From Prauserella shujinwangii (GTDB lineage: Bacteria > Actinomycetota > Actinomycetes > Mycobacteriales > Pseudonocardiaceae), in assembly GCF_003001955.1 (NCBI RefSeq), contig NZ_PVNH01000003.1, forward strand, positions 310,001 to 374,000: DNA of 64,000 nt, read 5' to 3'. Positions 26,926 to 35,184 of this stretch are shown piece after piece (the first letter of the stretch is position 1; every line of letters begins with the position of its first letter). The notes beneath the pieces were generated by a model that was not told where the DNA came from, did not search any database, and worked only from the letters and a program-made list of their open reading frames with translations. A program made the translations under genes and the position numbers.

Positions 26926-27930
26926 TCACGCACCGACGGTGCCGTCGATCCGCTCTCGCAGCAGGTCCGCGTGCCCGTTGTGCCGGGCGTATTCCGCGAT
27001 GAGGTGCACGAGCAGCCACCGCAGCGTGAACGGCTCGCCCGACCGCGGCCGCGCGCCCCGCGTGTCGAGCCCGGGCGCGGCCGCCACGATCTCCCGGGAC
27101 CGGGCGCACTCCGCCCGCCAGACGGCGAGCGCCTCCCCGGTGTCCCCGCCGAGATCGGTGAAGTCCTGGTCCGGGTCGTCGTCGGTGTAGTACAGCATCG
27201 GCACGTCCTCGCCTGCGAACTGGATGCGGAACCACCACCGCTCGGCGGCGGCGAGGTGCCGCACGATGCCGTGCAGGCTCAGCCCCGACGGCGGCACGCC
27301 GAACTCGGAAAGCCGCTCCGGGGCGACCCCCGCGCATTTCGCCTCCAGCGTCGCCCGGTGCCAGTCGAGGAAGGCGGTGAGTGTCGCGCGCTCGTCCCCG
27401 GTGCGCGGCGGTTCGGTGCGCCGGCCGCCGGCCCATCTCGGGGAGAGGTTCTCGGCGGGCACGGCGGGTTCGGTCACGGGGTGAGTCTGGCAGGCGGCAC
27501 CGACAACCCGGGGTGGTGCCGAGGGCAGGCCCGCGGCACGAGCCAGGACCGCGAAGCCCTCGGCGGAACCGGTCCAGTGGGCCCGGACGGCGGCCAGGCC
27601 CGCTCGCCGGACCACGCCACGCAGCGCCACGGTCACCACGACGACGTCGTCGGCGAAGCCGAGTACCGGCACGACATCGGGGACGAGGTCGAACGGCAGC
27701 GCCAGGTAGCCGAGCGCCAGCCAGAGCCGGACCCGCACGCCGCGGGGCAGGCTCCGGTCGGCCGCGAGCCGCCGGACCAGCCGCAGCACGTCCGGCAGCA
27801 ACCGGACCGCCTCCCGCAGCCTGCGGCCCCGCGGCCGGACCGCGAACAGCACGGCCACCAGGAGCAGCCACGCCGCGGCGAGCCCGGCCACGAGCCCGAG
27901 CACGGCATCCCACCACCACCCGCCGGTCAC
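26926..27930 (-). CDS. DUF1232 (YkvA-like) membrane domain fused to DinB/DUF664 domain
   Basis: One open frame of 334 residues from GTG 27930 (an upstream TTG at 27969 is possible). Residues ~1-140 hold two hydrophobic segments and the DUF1232 signature (RLWLALGYLALPFDLVPDVV then PVLGFADDVVVV). A linker follows. From about residue 150 (TEPAVPAENLSPRWAGG) a DinB-like DUF664 protein begins, with FLDWHRATLEAKCAGV and HGIVRHLAAAERWW. DinB-fold proteins are often metal/thiol-dependent transferases. No stop separates the parts, and the internal GTG at the join has no Shine-Dalgarno, so a true fusion is likely. Two in-frame neighbours remain possible. Confidence 0.7.
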   Translation of the reverse strand: MTGGWWWDAVLGLVAGLAAAWLLLVAVLFAVRPRGRRLREAVRLLPDVLRLVRRLAADRSLPRGVRVRLWLALGYLALPFDLVPDVVPVLGFADDVVVVTVALRGVVRRAGLAAVRAHWTGSAEGFAVLARAAGLPSAPPRVVGAACQTHPVTEPAVPAENLSPRWAGGRRTEPPRTGDERATLTAFLDWHRATLEAKCAGVAPERLSEFGVPPSGLSLHGIVRHLAAAERWWFRIQFAGEDVPMLYYTDDDPDQDFTDLGGDTGEALAVWRAECARSREIVAAAPGLDTRGARPRSGEPFTLRWLLVHLIAEYARHNGHADLLRERIDGTVGA

Positions 27931-27976
27931 GGTCGCCAGCGTGGCACGCCGGGCGAGGGCGCAGGCCAAGGCCCGC

Positions 27977-28414
27977 TCAGGCGGCCGCGGTCTTGCCCTG
28001 GTCGTTGCTGAGCCACTTCTCCGGCCGCATCCGGACGAGGATCGACCGCGGCCCCAGCGCGCTGTCGACGTAGCCGACGGCGTCGGCCTCGGGCAGGTAG
28101 CGGCGGGCGATCGCCAGCGCCTGCTCCCTGGTCGGCGGTTCGTCGTTCGCGACGACCGGGCCCTCGGCGGTCACGTACCGGTAGGGCAGCGCCTCCGACT
28201 GGGCGACCAGGCTGAACCGGCCCGCCGCGCGGATCGCCCTGTCCTTCACCGTGTCCCGCTCCATCCAGATCCGGATCTCGCCACCGGGCCGGTAGTCGTA
28301 CCAGACGGGGACCGCCAGCGGGGCGCGTCCCTCGCGCTCCACGGCGAGGATGCCGATGTGGACTCCGGACAGGAACGACTGACGCTCCTCGGGGGTCATG
28401 ACGAAGGACGACAT
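27977..28414 (-). CDS. PPOX-class flavin/F420-dependent protein
   Basis: A 145-residue split-barrel protein of the pyridoxamine-phosphate-oxidase-like superfamily. LSGVHIGILAVEREGRAPLAVPVWYDY is the typical first strand pair, followed by MERDTVKDRAIRAAGRFSLVAQSE and YVTAEGPV. Such proteins bind FMN or F420 and reduce small molecules. The exact cofactor cannot be told. ATG at 28414 with GGAAGGGAG upstream. It follows LysE on the same strand after 81 bp and precedes the DUF1232-DinB gene. Confidence 0.85.
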   Translation of the reverse strand: MSSFVMTPEERQSFLSGVHIGILAVEREGRAPLAVPVWYDYRPGGEIRIWMERDTVKDRAIRAAGRFSLVAQSEALPYRYVTAEGPVVANDEPPTREQALAIARRYLPEADAVGYVDSALGPRSILVRMRPEKWLSNDQGKTAAA

Positions 28415-28495
28415 GGAACCGGGCTCCCTTCCGCGTTCGGTAACCCGTCCAACCCGGTATACCCGCCGGGCATTCCGGGAGTGGCCTGCCCGCGT

Positions 28496-29143
28496 TCAGC
28501 GGCCCTCCGCCGCCATGCGCAGGCCGAGGGCGACCAGCACCGTCCCGCTGACGGCGTCCAGCCTGCGCCGGACGGCCGTGCGGCGGAACCAGGAGCCCGC
28601 GCGGCCGACCGCGGCGGCCAGCGAGAGGTACAGCACGATCTCGACCGCGACCTGCAGCACGGCGAGCAGCGCGGTGGTGGCGAACAGCGGCCTGCCCTCG
28701 GGCACGAACTGCGGGTAGAACGCGACCATGAAGGCGGCGGCCTTGGGATTGGCCAGCATGACCACCAGGCCCTCGCCGAACGCCCTCGCCCAGCCGCGGG
28801 AGCCCGGTGCGGATGGTTCCCCGGCGAGCTCGGCCGCCGGGGTTCCCCGGTCGCGCCACGCGGACCGCCACATCCGCACGCCGAGATAGAGCAGGAAGCC
28901 CGCGCCGACCACGCGCAGGACGAGGAAGGCGACCTCGGAGGCGGCCACGAGCGCGGCCAGCCCGGCGGCGGCGAGCAGAGCCCACAGGTAGAGCCCGGCC
29001 TCCAGGCCCAGCACCGTGGGCACCGCGCCGGAGAACCCGCGCAGCGCGGCCCGGCGCAGGATCAGCGCCATCGCGGGGCCGGGGGAGGCGGAGATCAGCA
29101 CGACGGCGGCCACGAACGCGGGCAGGGAGGCGAGCAGGTCCAT
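28496..29143 (-). CDS. LysE-family amino acid exporter
   Basis: A 215-residue protein with about six transmembrane helices. The opening FVAAVVLISASPGPAMALILRRAALRG is the LysE/RhtB signature, and FGEGLVVMLANPKAAAFMVAFYPQF is its second conserved block. These export lysine/arginine, homoserine/threonine or similar metabolites. It is divergent from an aminotransferase class IV gene (84 bp between starts), a pairing that could link synthesis or breakdown of an amino acid to its export. Confidence 0.9.
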   Translation of the reverse strand: MDLLASLPAFVAAVVLISASPGPAMALILRRAALRGFSGAVPTVLGLEAGLYLWALLAAAGLAALVAASEVAFLVLRVVGAGFLLYLGVRMWRSAWRDRGTPAAELAGEPSAPGSRGWARAFGEGLVVMLANPKAAAFMVAFYPQFVPEGRPLFATTALLAVLQVAVEIVLYLSLAAAVGRAGSWFRRTAVRRRLDAVSGTVLVALGLRMAAEGR

Positions 29144-29227
29144 GGCGGGATACTGCCCGCCACCGTCGCGTGGCTCAACGCACTTTCCCTTGAGGTTCAC
29201 ATCAGTGGCAGACCATACGGTCCCGGC

Positions 29228-30046
29228 ATGACCTCATTTGTCGTGCACCGCGACGGCCGGGCGGCGACCGTCGACGACCTGGCCCCGCTGGCTTTCGCCG
29301 GCTACGCCCACTTCACCGCCATGCAGGTGCGCGGTGGCCGGGTCCGGGGACTCGACCTGCACCTGGAGCGGCTGCGGTCGGCCTCGGTGGAGTTGTTCGG
29401 CCGGGCACTGCCCGACGACCGGGTGCGGGGGTTCCTGCGGGCGGCGCTGGCCGCGAGCCCGGCCGACGTGTCGCTGACCGCGACCGTGTTCTCCCCTGCG
29501 GGGGAGTTCACCGTGGCGGGGACCGAGGTGGAGCCCGGGGTGCTCGTCCGTACCGGCCCGCCGGCATGCGGGCCGGAAGGGCCGCTGGCTCTGGCGGCGG
29601 TCGAGCACGAACGGATGCTGCCTTCGGTGAAGCACGTCGGCGAGGTGGCCAAGACGTACCTGCTCCGGCAGGCCGCGGGGAAGGGGTTCGACGACGCCGT
29701 CTTCCTCGACCGCCGGGGCAGGCTCAGCGAGGGCACGATCTGGAACCTGGCTTTCTGGGACGGCACCGCGGTGACGTGGCCGTCCGCCGACATGCTGCGC
29801 GGGACCACGATGGCGATCGTCGGCAGGCAGCTCGAGCGCCTCGGCGTCCCCCAGCGGGTCCGGGAGCTGACGCTCGCCGACCTGCCGGAGCTGGCCGGAG
29901 CCGTGGTGCTGAACTCGTGGACGCCGGGGGTGGCCGTGCACCGGATCGGCTCGGTCGACCTGCCCGCCGCCCCGGAGTTCGTCGAGCTGCTGCACCGCGC
30001 CTACGAAGCCGAAGAACCGTGTCTCGTGAGTGAGGAACGTGGTTAG
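29228..30046 (+). CDS. Class IV aminotransferase
   Basis: A 272-residue PLP fold type IV protein. RGGRVRGLDLHLERLRSASVELFG is the N-terminal small domain. The PLP lysine is probably the one in MLPSVKHVGEVAKTYLLRQA, and DDAVFLDRRGRLSEGTIWNLAFW plus MLRGTTMAIVG bind the cofactor phosphate. The family includes branched-chain aminotransferase, D-amino acid aminotransferase and aminodeoxychorismate lyase. Which one is unclear. The last codons and TAG lie inside a long hairpin (30023-30068). Confidence 0.88.
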   Translation: MTSFVVHRDGRAATVDDLAPLAFAGYAHFTAMQVRGGRVRGLDLHLERLRSASVELFGRALPDDRVRGFLRAALAASPADVSLTATVFSPAGEFTVAGTEVEPGVLVRTGPPACGPEGPLALAAVEHERMLPSVKHVGEVAKTYLLRQAAGKGFDDAVFLDRRGRLSEGTIWNLAFWDGTAVTWPSADMLRGTTMAIVGRQLERLGVPQRVRELTLADLPELAGAVVLNSWTPGVAVHRIGSVDLPAAPEFVELLHRAYEAEEPCLVSEERG

Positions 30047-30068
30047 AACCACGGACAGCACTCACGAG
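30023..30068. terminator. Long hairpin overlapping the aminotransferase stop (GTGAGTG family)
   Basis: CTCGTGAGTG (30023-30032) pairs with CACTCACGAG (30059-30068), and an inner stem CGTGGTT (30038-30044) pairs with AACCACG (30047-30053). The left arm encodes the last residues of the aminotransferase, and its TAG lies at the loop. Same design as 16035-16082 and 50518-50561. Confidence 0.75.
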
Positions 30069-30231
30069 CGGGGCCGGCGTCGCCTCGGCGGGGGCGATCC
30101 TCGACGCGCCCGGCTCTCTCCGCGCACCTCTCGGTCGAGGTGGCCCGAGCCCCCCGGTCCCGGGACGGCCGGGCCGGTGAGGTCGCCGGGGGCCGCGGTG
30201 CGGGGCTGATCCGCCGCGGTTCGCGGGCCCG

Positions 30232-31116
30232 TCACTCGTCCGGGGCCAGCCGGGCGATCGCTCCGGCTTCGAGAGCGACCCACAGGGCGCCGTCGGGTCC
30301 GAGGGCGATGCCGTGCGGTTCCGAACGGGGGTCCGGCAACGCGTAGTGCGCCAGGTCGCCGTCCTGGCCGATGCGGCCGATCCGGCCCGTACCCCATTCG
30401 GTGAACCAGCAGGACCCGCGCGCGTCGGCGGTGATCGCGTGCGGGCGCGCGGCGCGGTCCGGCAACGGGAACTCGGTGATCGCGCCGTCCACGCCGATGC
30501 GGCCGATCTGGCCCGCGCCGATCTCGGTGAACCACAGCGCGCCGTCGCCGCCAAGGCAGATCCCGACCGGGCCCGCGTCGGCGGTGGGCAGTGCGTGCGT
30601 GGTGACCTTCCCTTCGGGAGTGATCCGGCCGATGGCGTTCGCCTGGTTCAGCGTGAACCACAGGGCACCGTCGGCGCCCCCGGTGATCATCGAGGGAAAG
30701 CCGCCCTTCGTGGGGAGGTCGAACTCCGTGACCGTTCCCTCGACGGTGACCCGCCCGATCCGGTCGGCGTGCAGTTCGGTGAACCAGAGCGCACCGTCCG
30801 GGCCCGCGGCGATGCCGAACGGTCCCGCGCCCGCCGAGGGAACGGCGACATGTGTGACGGCGCCCTCGGCGGAGATGCGGCCGATCCGGTGCTCCTGGGT
30901 CTCGGTGAACCAGAGCGCGCCGTCCGGCCCCCGCACGATGAGCGAGGGGCGGCCCGAGGCGGGATCGAGCCGGTAGGTGGTGTGCTCGCCGTCGAGGCCC
31001 AGCCGCCCGATCCGGTCGTGGTGCACCTGGGTGTACCAGATCGCGTCGCCGGGGCCCGCGACGATGCCGTACGGCCCTGAACCCGGTTCGCCGACCGGGT
31101 ACTCCACTACCGACAC
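30232..31116 (-). CDS. vgb: Virginiamycin B (streptogramin B) lyase
   Basis: A 294-residue seven-bladed beta-propeller made of repeats like GPDGALWFTE-x(5)-IGRI. Residues reported as catalytic in the staphylococcal enzyme are present at matching offsets: Y16, H226, E266, H268 and E283 (staphylococcal Y18, H228, E268, H270, E284, from memory). The enzyme linearises type B streptogramins by a lyase mechanism without water. GTG start at 31116 with AAAGGGG upstream. Length equals the family norm. Native function in soil actinomycetes may be resistance or metabolism of another cyclic depsipeptide. Confidence 0.85.
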   Translation of the reverse strand: MSVVEYPVGEPGSGPYGIVAGPGDAIWYTQVHHDRIGRLGLDGEHTTYRLDPASGRPSLIVRGPDGALWFTETQEHRIGRISAEGAVTHVAVPSAGAGPFGIAAGPDGALWFTELHADRIGRVTVEGTVTEFDLPTKGGFPSMITGGADGALWFTLNQANAIGRITPEGKVTTHALPTADAGPVGICLGGDGALWFTEIGAGQIGRIGVDGAITEFPLPDRAARPHAITADARGSCWFTEWGTGRIGRIGQDGDLAHYALPDPRSEPHGIALGPDGALWVALEAGAIARLAPDE

Positions 31117-31254
31117 CCCCGGTGTCCCCTTTCTCCTCGCGACCGGTCGATGATCCTGGCCCGGCTCCTCCGCGCCGGGCAAGCGAATTCCGCCGCACCC
31201 GCCGGGACAAGAATTCCTTGACGAGAATATTCGCTCAGGTGAATACTTCAGCGC

Positions 31255-32094
31255 ATGGACCGGATCGCAGCAGCACTGGGGGACGCGGCGCGGTGGCGCA
31301 TCGTCGAACTCCTCGCCGAGCGTCCCCGGTCCGTCGGTGAGCTGGCCGAGCTGACCGGGCTGCGGCAGCCGCAGACCACCAAGCACCTGCAGACCCTCGC
31401 CAGGGCCGGTCTCGTCGCCGTCTTCCCGCTCGGGCAGCGCCGCGTCTACGCGGTGGAGGCGGCGCCGCTGGCGGCGCTCGCGCGCAGGCTGGGGGAGCTG
31501 GCCGAGCGCACCGAGGCGCACCAGGGCGAACGGGACGTCCTCGCGCGGTACCGCGCCGCCATCGACGCGGAGTCCGCGGTCGCCGACCGGGACCGGTGGG
31601 CGGACGAACGCACCTTCTCGTTCGAGCGCGTGCTGCCCGCGTCCCGGGACGTCGTCTGGCGGCACTGGGTCGATCCGGACCTGCTGGCGTCCTGGTGGGC
31701 ACCGCCGTCGATGACGGTCACCGACTGCGTTCTCGAGCCGTGGGCGGGCGGGCGCGCCGTCCTCGAGTACCGCGACGCCGAGGGGCGGTACCGCTCCGAA
31801 GGGCGGGTCCACGCCGCGGCGGAACCCGAGCGCCTCGGGTTCGACCTCTCGGTGCTGGACGCGGCGGGGGCGGTGTCGTTCACCGGTCACTACGACCTGA
31901 CGCTCACCGGGGACCCACACGGCACCCGGTTGCGGCTCGGCCTGCGCATCACCGAGACCACCGTCGAGGCCATGCCCTACATCGCCGGGATCGGAACCGG
32001 CTGGGAGCAGGTGCTGGACAACCTCGCCGACGCCGTCGGCGCGTCCCGGCGCGCCACCAGAAGATCTACCCAAGGAAAGGAACGACAGCCATGA
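31255..32094 (+). CDS. ArsR-type HTH fused to SRPBCC (AHSA1-like) domain
   Basis: A 279-residue two-domain protein. Residues 1-90 are an ArsR winged helix (RWRIVELLAERPRSVGELAELTG then RQPQTTKHLQTLARAGLV). Residues ~115-265 are a START/AHSA1-like ligand fold with FERVLPASRDVVWRHWVDPDLLASWWAP and the C-terminal YIAGIGTGWEQVLDNLADAV. Such fusions probably act as ligand-responsive repressors. The lower-G+C stretch upstream (31200-31254) contains TTGACGAGAATATTCGCTC, with a GAATATTC palindrome that could be its operator. The stop overlaps the next ATG (ATGA). Confidence 0.86.
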   Translation: MDRIAAALGDAARWRIVELLAERPRSVGELAELTGLRQPQTTKHLQTLARAGLVAVFPLGQRRVYAVEAAPLAALARRLGELAERTEAHQGERDVLARYRAAIDAESAVADRDRWADERTFSFERVLPASRDVVWRHWVDPDLLASWWAPPSMTVTDCVLEPWAGGRAVLEYRDAEGRYRSEGRVHAAAEPERLGFDLSVLDAAGAVSFTGHYDLTLTGDPHGTRLRLGLRITETTVEAMPYIAGIGTGWEQVLDNLADAVGASRRATRRSTQGKERQP

Positions 32095-32690
32095 CCAACC
32101 CGACCGGCCGCAGCGTGACCGCGAACATGAGCCTCACCATCGACGGGCGTTACCACGGCCCCGGAGGGCCCGGCGACCTCGGCGCGATCGTCCCGTACGC
32201 CACCACCGAGGTCGCGCGGGGACACCTCACCCGCATCTGGCAGACGGCGACGACGGCGCTGCTCGGCAGGCGCAACGCCGAGGGATTTCTCGGCTACTGG
32301 ACACCGGTCGCCGAGGACGACGATGCCGACCCACGTGACCGCGGATACGCGAAGTGGCTGGTCGGCACGGAGAAGGTCGTCCTGTCGACCACCTTGACCG
32401 AGCCGCCCTGGGAGCGCACCCGCGTGGTGAACGCCCCCGCCGCGGACGTCGTCACCGAGCTCAAGGCCACCGGTCAGGGCGACATCCTCGTCAACAACAG
32501 CGCGAGCGTCATCAAGGCGCTGCTCTCGGCCGACCTGCTCGACCGGATGTACCTCCTGATCTGCCCCGAGATCACCGGAGGCGGGCAGCGGCTGTTCGAC
32601 GACGGTATTCCGGCGTCGAAGTGGACACTCACCTACCAGGAAACCGGCGAGCTGGGCGAGATGGCTTTGGTCTACGACCGCGCACGCTGA
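32091..32690 (+). CDS. RibD C-terminal/dihydrofolate-reductase-like protein
   Basis: A 199-residue reductase-fold protein. SVTANMSLTIDGRYHGPGG opens the RibD_C family, followed by TATTALLGRRNAEGFLGYW, KVVLSTTLTEPPWERTRVV and ADLLDRMYLLICPEITGGGQRLFDDG. Stand-alone members of unknown substrate are common in actinomycetes. They lie typically behind ArsR-SRPBCC regulators, exactly as here with a 4-nt overlap. AAGGAAAGGAACGAC supplies the ribosome-binding site. Confidence 0.88.
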   Translation: MTNPTGRSVTANMSLTIDGRYHGPGGPGDLGAIVPYATTEVARGHLTRIWQTATTALLGRRNAEGFLGYWTPVAEDDDADPRDRGYAKWLVGTEKVVLSTTLTEPPWERTRVVNAPAADVVTELKATGQGDILVNNSASVIKALLSADLLDRMYLLICPEITGGGQRLFDDGIPASKWTLTYQETGELGEMALVYDRAR

Positions 32691-32747
32691 CGGCCAGTGC
32701 GGTGCCCCGGTGTCCCGTGTGGACACCGCTTCGGCACCGTCGACCTG

Positions 32748-34067
32748 CTACGTGCTCCGCGACCCAGTGGCCTCGCACGTCGTGGAAGCTCCCCAGGTGT
32801 TCTGCCGCTCCTGGTAGTCGGCCCGGACGGACCCGACGCTACGCCGGAATTCGTCCGTGGCACTCAGCCGGGGGAGGTAGGCCACGGCATCGAATGCCTC
32901 GAACACCGGGGCGTCGAGGAACTCGTGCTGCGAGCGGAACTTGCTGAACGTCCCGGCATCGTCCACATCGGCCTCCCTGAGGTCGGCGACCGTCAACGCC
33001 GCGGTAGTGTCGAAAGCCGTTTCGACGCTGCCCGGCTCGGGCGCGGGCAGGGCGCGTTCGACGAGTCGCAACCCGGTGGGTTGTTCCGCGTCGGGCTCCC
33101 CGGAGACAACCTGCCCGTGGTTGCCCGTCGCGGCGATGGCGACGTAGTCGTCGCCGAGCGCGTCGCGCAGGTGGTATCCGGCGGGGAAGAGACCGTCGGG
33201 CCCGTCCTGCTCAACCGGTGTCGTCCGGATGTGCACGTTGTGCAGCGCGAGGACGATCCGCGTACCGGGCTCGCGATCGAGCCGCCGGAGCACCGACTCG
33301 GCCATGAACGCGTCCAGCGACGCCGTACCGACCGCCAGCCCGCGCCCCGACATGTCCCGGTGCAGGTGATCGACGAACCAGGCGGCGCGCAGGTAGGTCA
33401 TGGCGTCGTCGGGCGTTGCCCGGCCGGCCGCCATACTCTGCGACCGCGCGAGGAGGCGGCTCAGGTCCGCGGTGAGCGCGTCCCGGACGGACTGGTCGAG
33501 CGCCTGGTAACGCGCGAATGTTCGGAACGGCTCGTCGTCGTGGAAGCTGCTCGCGCCGGCCAGCGCCCGGTCCAGCAGCGGGATCGCGTCCGGATCGGTC
33601 CGCTCCAGGCGGCCGCGGAGTCTCCGTAGTTCGGGCAGGGGCGATCCGCCGCCGTTGCCCGCGAGCGTTCCGGCGAAGCGGACCGGGCGCTCCGCCGTCG
33701 CGTTGTGTTCCCGCATCCAGGTCAACGTGTCGTGCATGTCCTGGCAACGGGTCAGCGACATGGCCGGCGTGCCGGTGAGCTCGGCGAGATCACCACGACC
33801 ACCGCGCACCCAGTGGTCGAGTGACTCGGACTCGACGTACGGCGATTCGAAGGCGTACACGCTGAACCCGCACCGCAGGACCAGAAAACGCAGCAGACGG
33901 TGGCGGAGCAGGTAGAACTCCCTGATGTGGTGGGAGTTCTCGCCGATCGCGACCACTCGCGCGTTCCCGATCAACGCGCGCAGCGGCTCCAGGTCGTCCA
34001 GTGGCGCGGCGGGGTCGATCGTGCCGGCGGTGAACGCCCGTTCCCGGACCCAGTGCGCGAACTTCAT
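32748..34067 (-). CDS. Erythromycin-esterase-like hydrolase
   Basis: A 439-residue Ere-superfamily protein from ATG 34067, which has GGGGGTGG just upstream; the TTG at 34100 is less likely. Conserved Ere positions are visible: E43 and H46 in IGENSHHIREFY, R55, and H-N-x-H in ALHNVHIRTT at about residues 275-278. EreA/B hydrolyse the macrolide lactone; many chromosomal relatives have unproven substrates. The gene is divergent from a TetR regulator, with a palindrome between them, so drug- or metabolite-induced expression is plausible. Confidence 0.82.
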   Translation of the reverse strand: MKFAHWVRERAFTAGTIDPAAPLDDLEPLRALIGNARVVAIGENSHHIREFYLLRHRLLRFLVLRCGFSVYAFESPYVESESLDHWVRGGRGDLAELTGTPAMSLTRCQDMHDTLTWMREHNATAERPVRFAGTLAGNGGGSPLPELRRLRGRLERTDPDAIPLLDRALAGASSFHDDEPFRTFARYQALDQSVRDALTADLSRLLARSQSMAAGRATPDDAMTYLRAAWFVDHLHRDMSGRGLAVGTASLDAFMAESVLRRLDREPGTRIVLALHNVHIRTTPVEQDGPDGLFPAGYHLRDALGDDYVAIAATGNHGQVVSGEPDAEQPTGLRLVERALPAPEPGSVETAFDTTAALTVADLREADVDDAGTFSKFRSQHEFLDAPVFEAFDAVAYLPRLSATDEFRRSVGSVRADYQERQNTWGASTTCEATGSRST

Positions 34068-34085
34068 CGCCACCCCCACGAAATC

Positions 34086-34099
34086 TGACAGACCTGTCA
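34086..34099. promoter_or_regulatory. TetR operator candidate between ere-like gene and TetR gene
   Basis: TGACAGACCTGTCA is a 14-bp inverted repeat with six paired bases on each side. A further half-like element TGACTGTCA lies at ~34119-34127. The stretch 34080-34140 is visibly A/T-richer than the neighbours. The divergent TetR protein is the obvious candidate binder. Confidence 0.55.
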
Positions 34100-34150
34100 A
34101 GGTTGGTGAAATCTTACATGACTGTCAAACATCGCTTACGATGACGGGCG

Positions 34151-34747
34151 ATGCCGTACCAGAAGCCCGAGGAGGCCCGGACGCGTCGCCGCGCTGACGC
34201 CGAACGCAGCCGCACCGCGATCCTTGCCGCGGCCACGCGCGTCCTCGGCACGCGGCGCGACGTCGGACTCGATGACATCGCGAAGGCGGCGGGTGTCAGC
34301 AGGCAAACCGTGTACGCGCACTTCAGGTCACGGGAGACGTTGATCAACGCGGTGGTCGAGCACGTGACCGGGGCCGTCGTCGCCGCCATGGACGACGCCG
34401 TGACCGACGCCGTCGACGGGGAGCCAGCCGAGACCACCCTCGTGCGGCTGCTGTCGGCAAGTATCCGCGTCGCTCACCGGCTACCTGTGGTCCTGCGCGA
34501 CCAGCCGCTCGCTCCGGAACGGTCACACGAACTGCACCGCCCGATCGTCGGACGATTCGCCGAGGTGATCGAGCGCGGTCGGCGGAGCGGTGAATTCAGT
34601 GACCGGCTTCCCCGCGACTGGCTGGTCGCCGCGATCATCGCCCTCGCGCACGCCGCCGCCGACGAGGTCGATTCCGGGCGGATGACCGCGGATGACGCCG
34701 AAGCCGCTCTCCGGCTCAGCGTCCGCCAGCTGGTCCTGCCCACCTGA
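34151..34747 (+). CDS. TetR-family transcriptional regulator
   Basis: A 198-residue regulator. The basic N-terminal arm is followed by the helix-turn-helix (ERSRTAILAAATRVLGTRRD then VGLDDIAKAAGVSRQTVYAHFRS). The C-terminal domain has a TetR_C_33-like organisation with FAEVIERGRRSGEFSDRLPRDWLV. The start is ATG 34151, without a strong Shine-Dalgarno. It probably controls the divergent erythromycin-esterase-like gene and itself through the palindrome at 34086. Confidence 0.87.
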   Translation: MPYQKPEEARTRRRADAERSRTAILAAATRVLGTRRDVGLDDIAKAAGVSRQTVYAHFRSRETLINAVVEHVTGAVVAAMDDAVTDAVDGEPAETTLVRLLSASIRVAHRLPVVLRDQPLAPERSHELHRPIVGRFAEVIERGRRSGEFSDRLPRDWLVAAIIALAHAAADEVDSGRMTADDAEAALRLSVRQLVLPT

Positions 34748-34985
34748 TGAGGTGGGCGACGAGGAGGCCGCGTCCACGAACCCACCGGGTCGCACGCGCA
34801 TGCCACCGCAGGAGCAGTGCGGCGGCCATCGCGGCGGCGTCGCGCACCACCGCCGAGCGTGCTCGCGGTCACCATGGCAGACGAGCGCTCGGTTCAGCGT
34901 AGGCGCGTCGAAAGGCCGAGACCGGCCGGTGGAACTCGTCGCCACTCGCTCGCACGGGGTGCGGAAGCTGTCCGAGTTCTTCCGG
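34748..34985. other. Gene-free stretch before the tRNA
   Basis: These 238 bp lie between the TetR stop and the tRNA 3' end. Short open frames here have no ribosome-binding site and no recognisable sequence. I see no hairpin or repeat. Confidence 0.4.
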
Positions 34986-35059
34986 TGGGCCCGGTGGGAC
35001 TCGAACCCACACTGGCACGGACCTAAACCGTGTGCCTCTGCCAATTGGGCTACGGGCCC
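34986..35059 (-). tRNA. tRNA with UAG anticodon (leucine-type) but class I short variable loop
   Basis: Read on the minus strand the 74 nt fold as a full cloverleaf: 7-bp acceptor GGGCCCG/CGGGCCC, D-arm GCCCAATTGGCAGAGGC, anticodon stem CACGG/CCGTG with loop TTTAGGT (anticodon TAG, then G37), 5-nt variable loop CCAGT, and T-arm GTGGG-TTCGAGT-CCCAC. Discriminator is A, and 3' CCA is not encoded (ACC then G). A UAG anticodon predicts leucine, and D-arm, G37 and A73 fit leucine. Bacterial leucine tRNAs, however, normally have a long variable arm, absent here. Charging identity is therefore uncertain. Confidence 0.75.
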
Positions 35060-35184
35060 GACGACCGCAGCCTAGCGCGCGGGGGCCGGGCGGAATCCAC
35101 GGCATTCGGCGTGGCCCGCGCGGCGCGGGCGGTGGCCGTGATCTACCGTTGGCCACCTGCGCAAGCATGCCTGGAGGAGGACAC

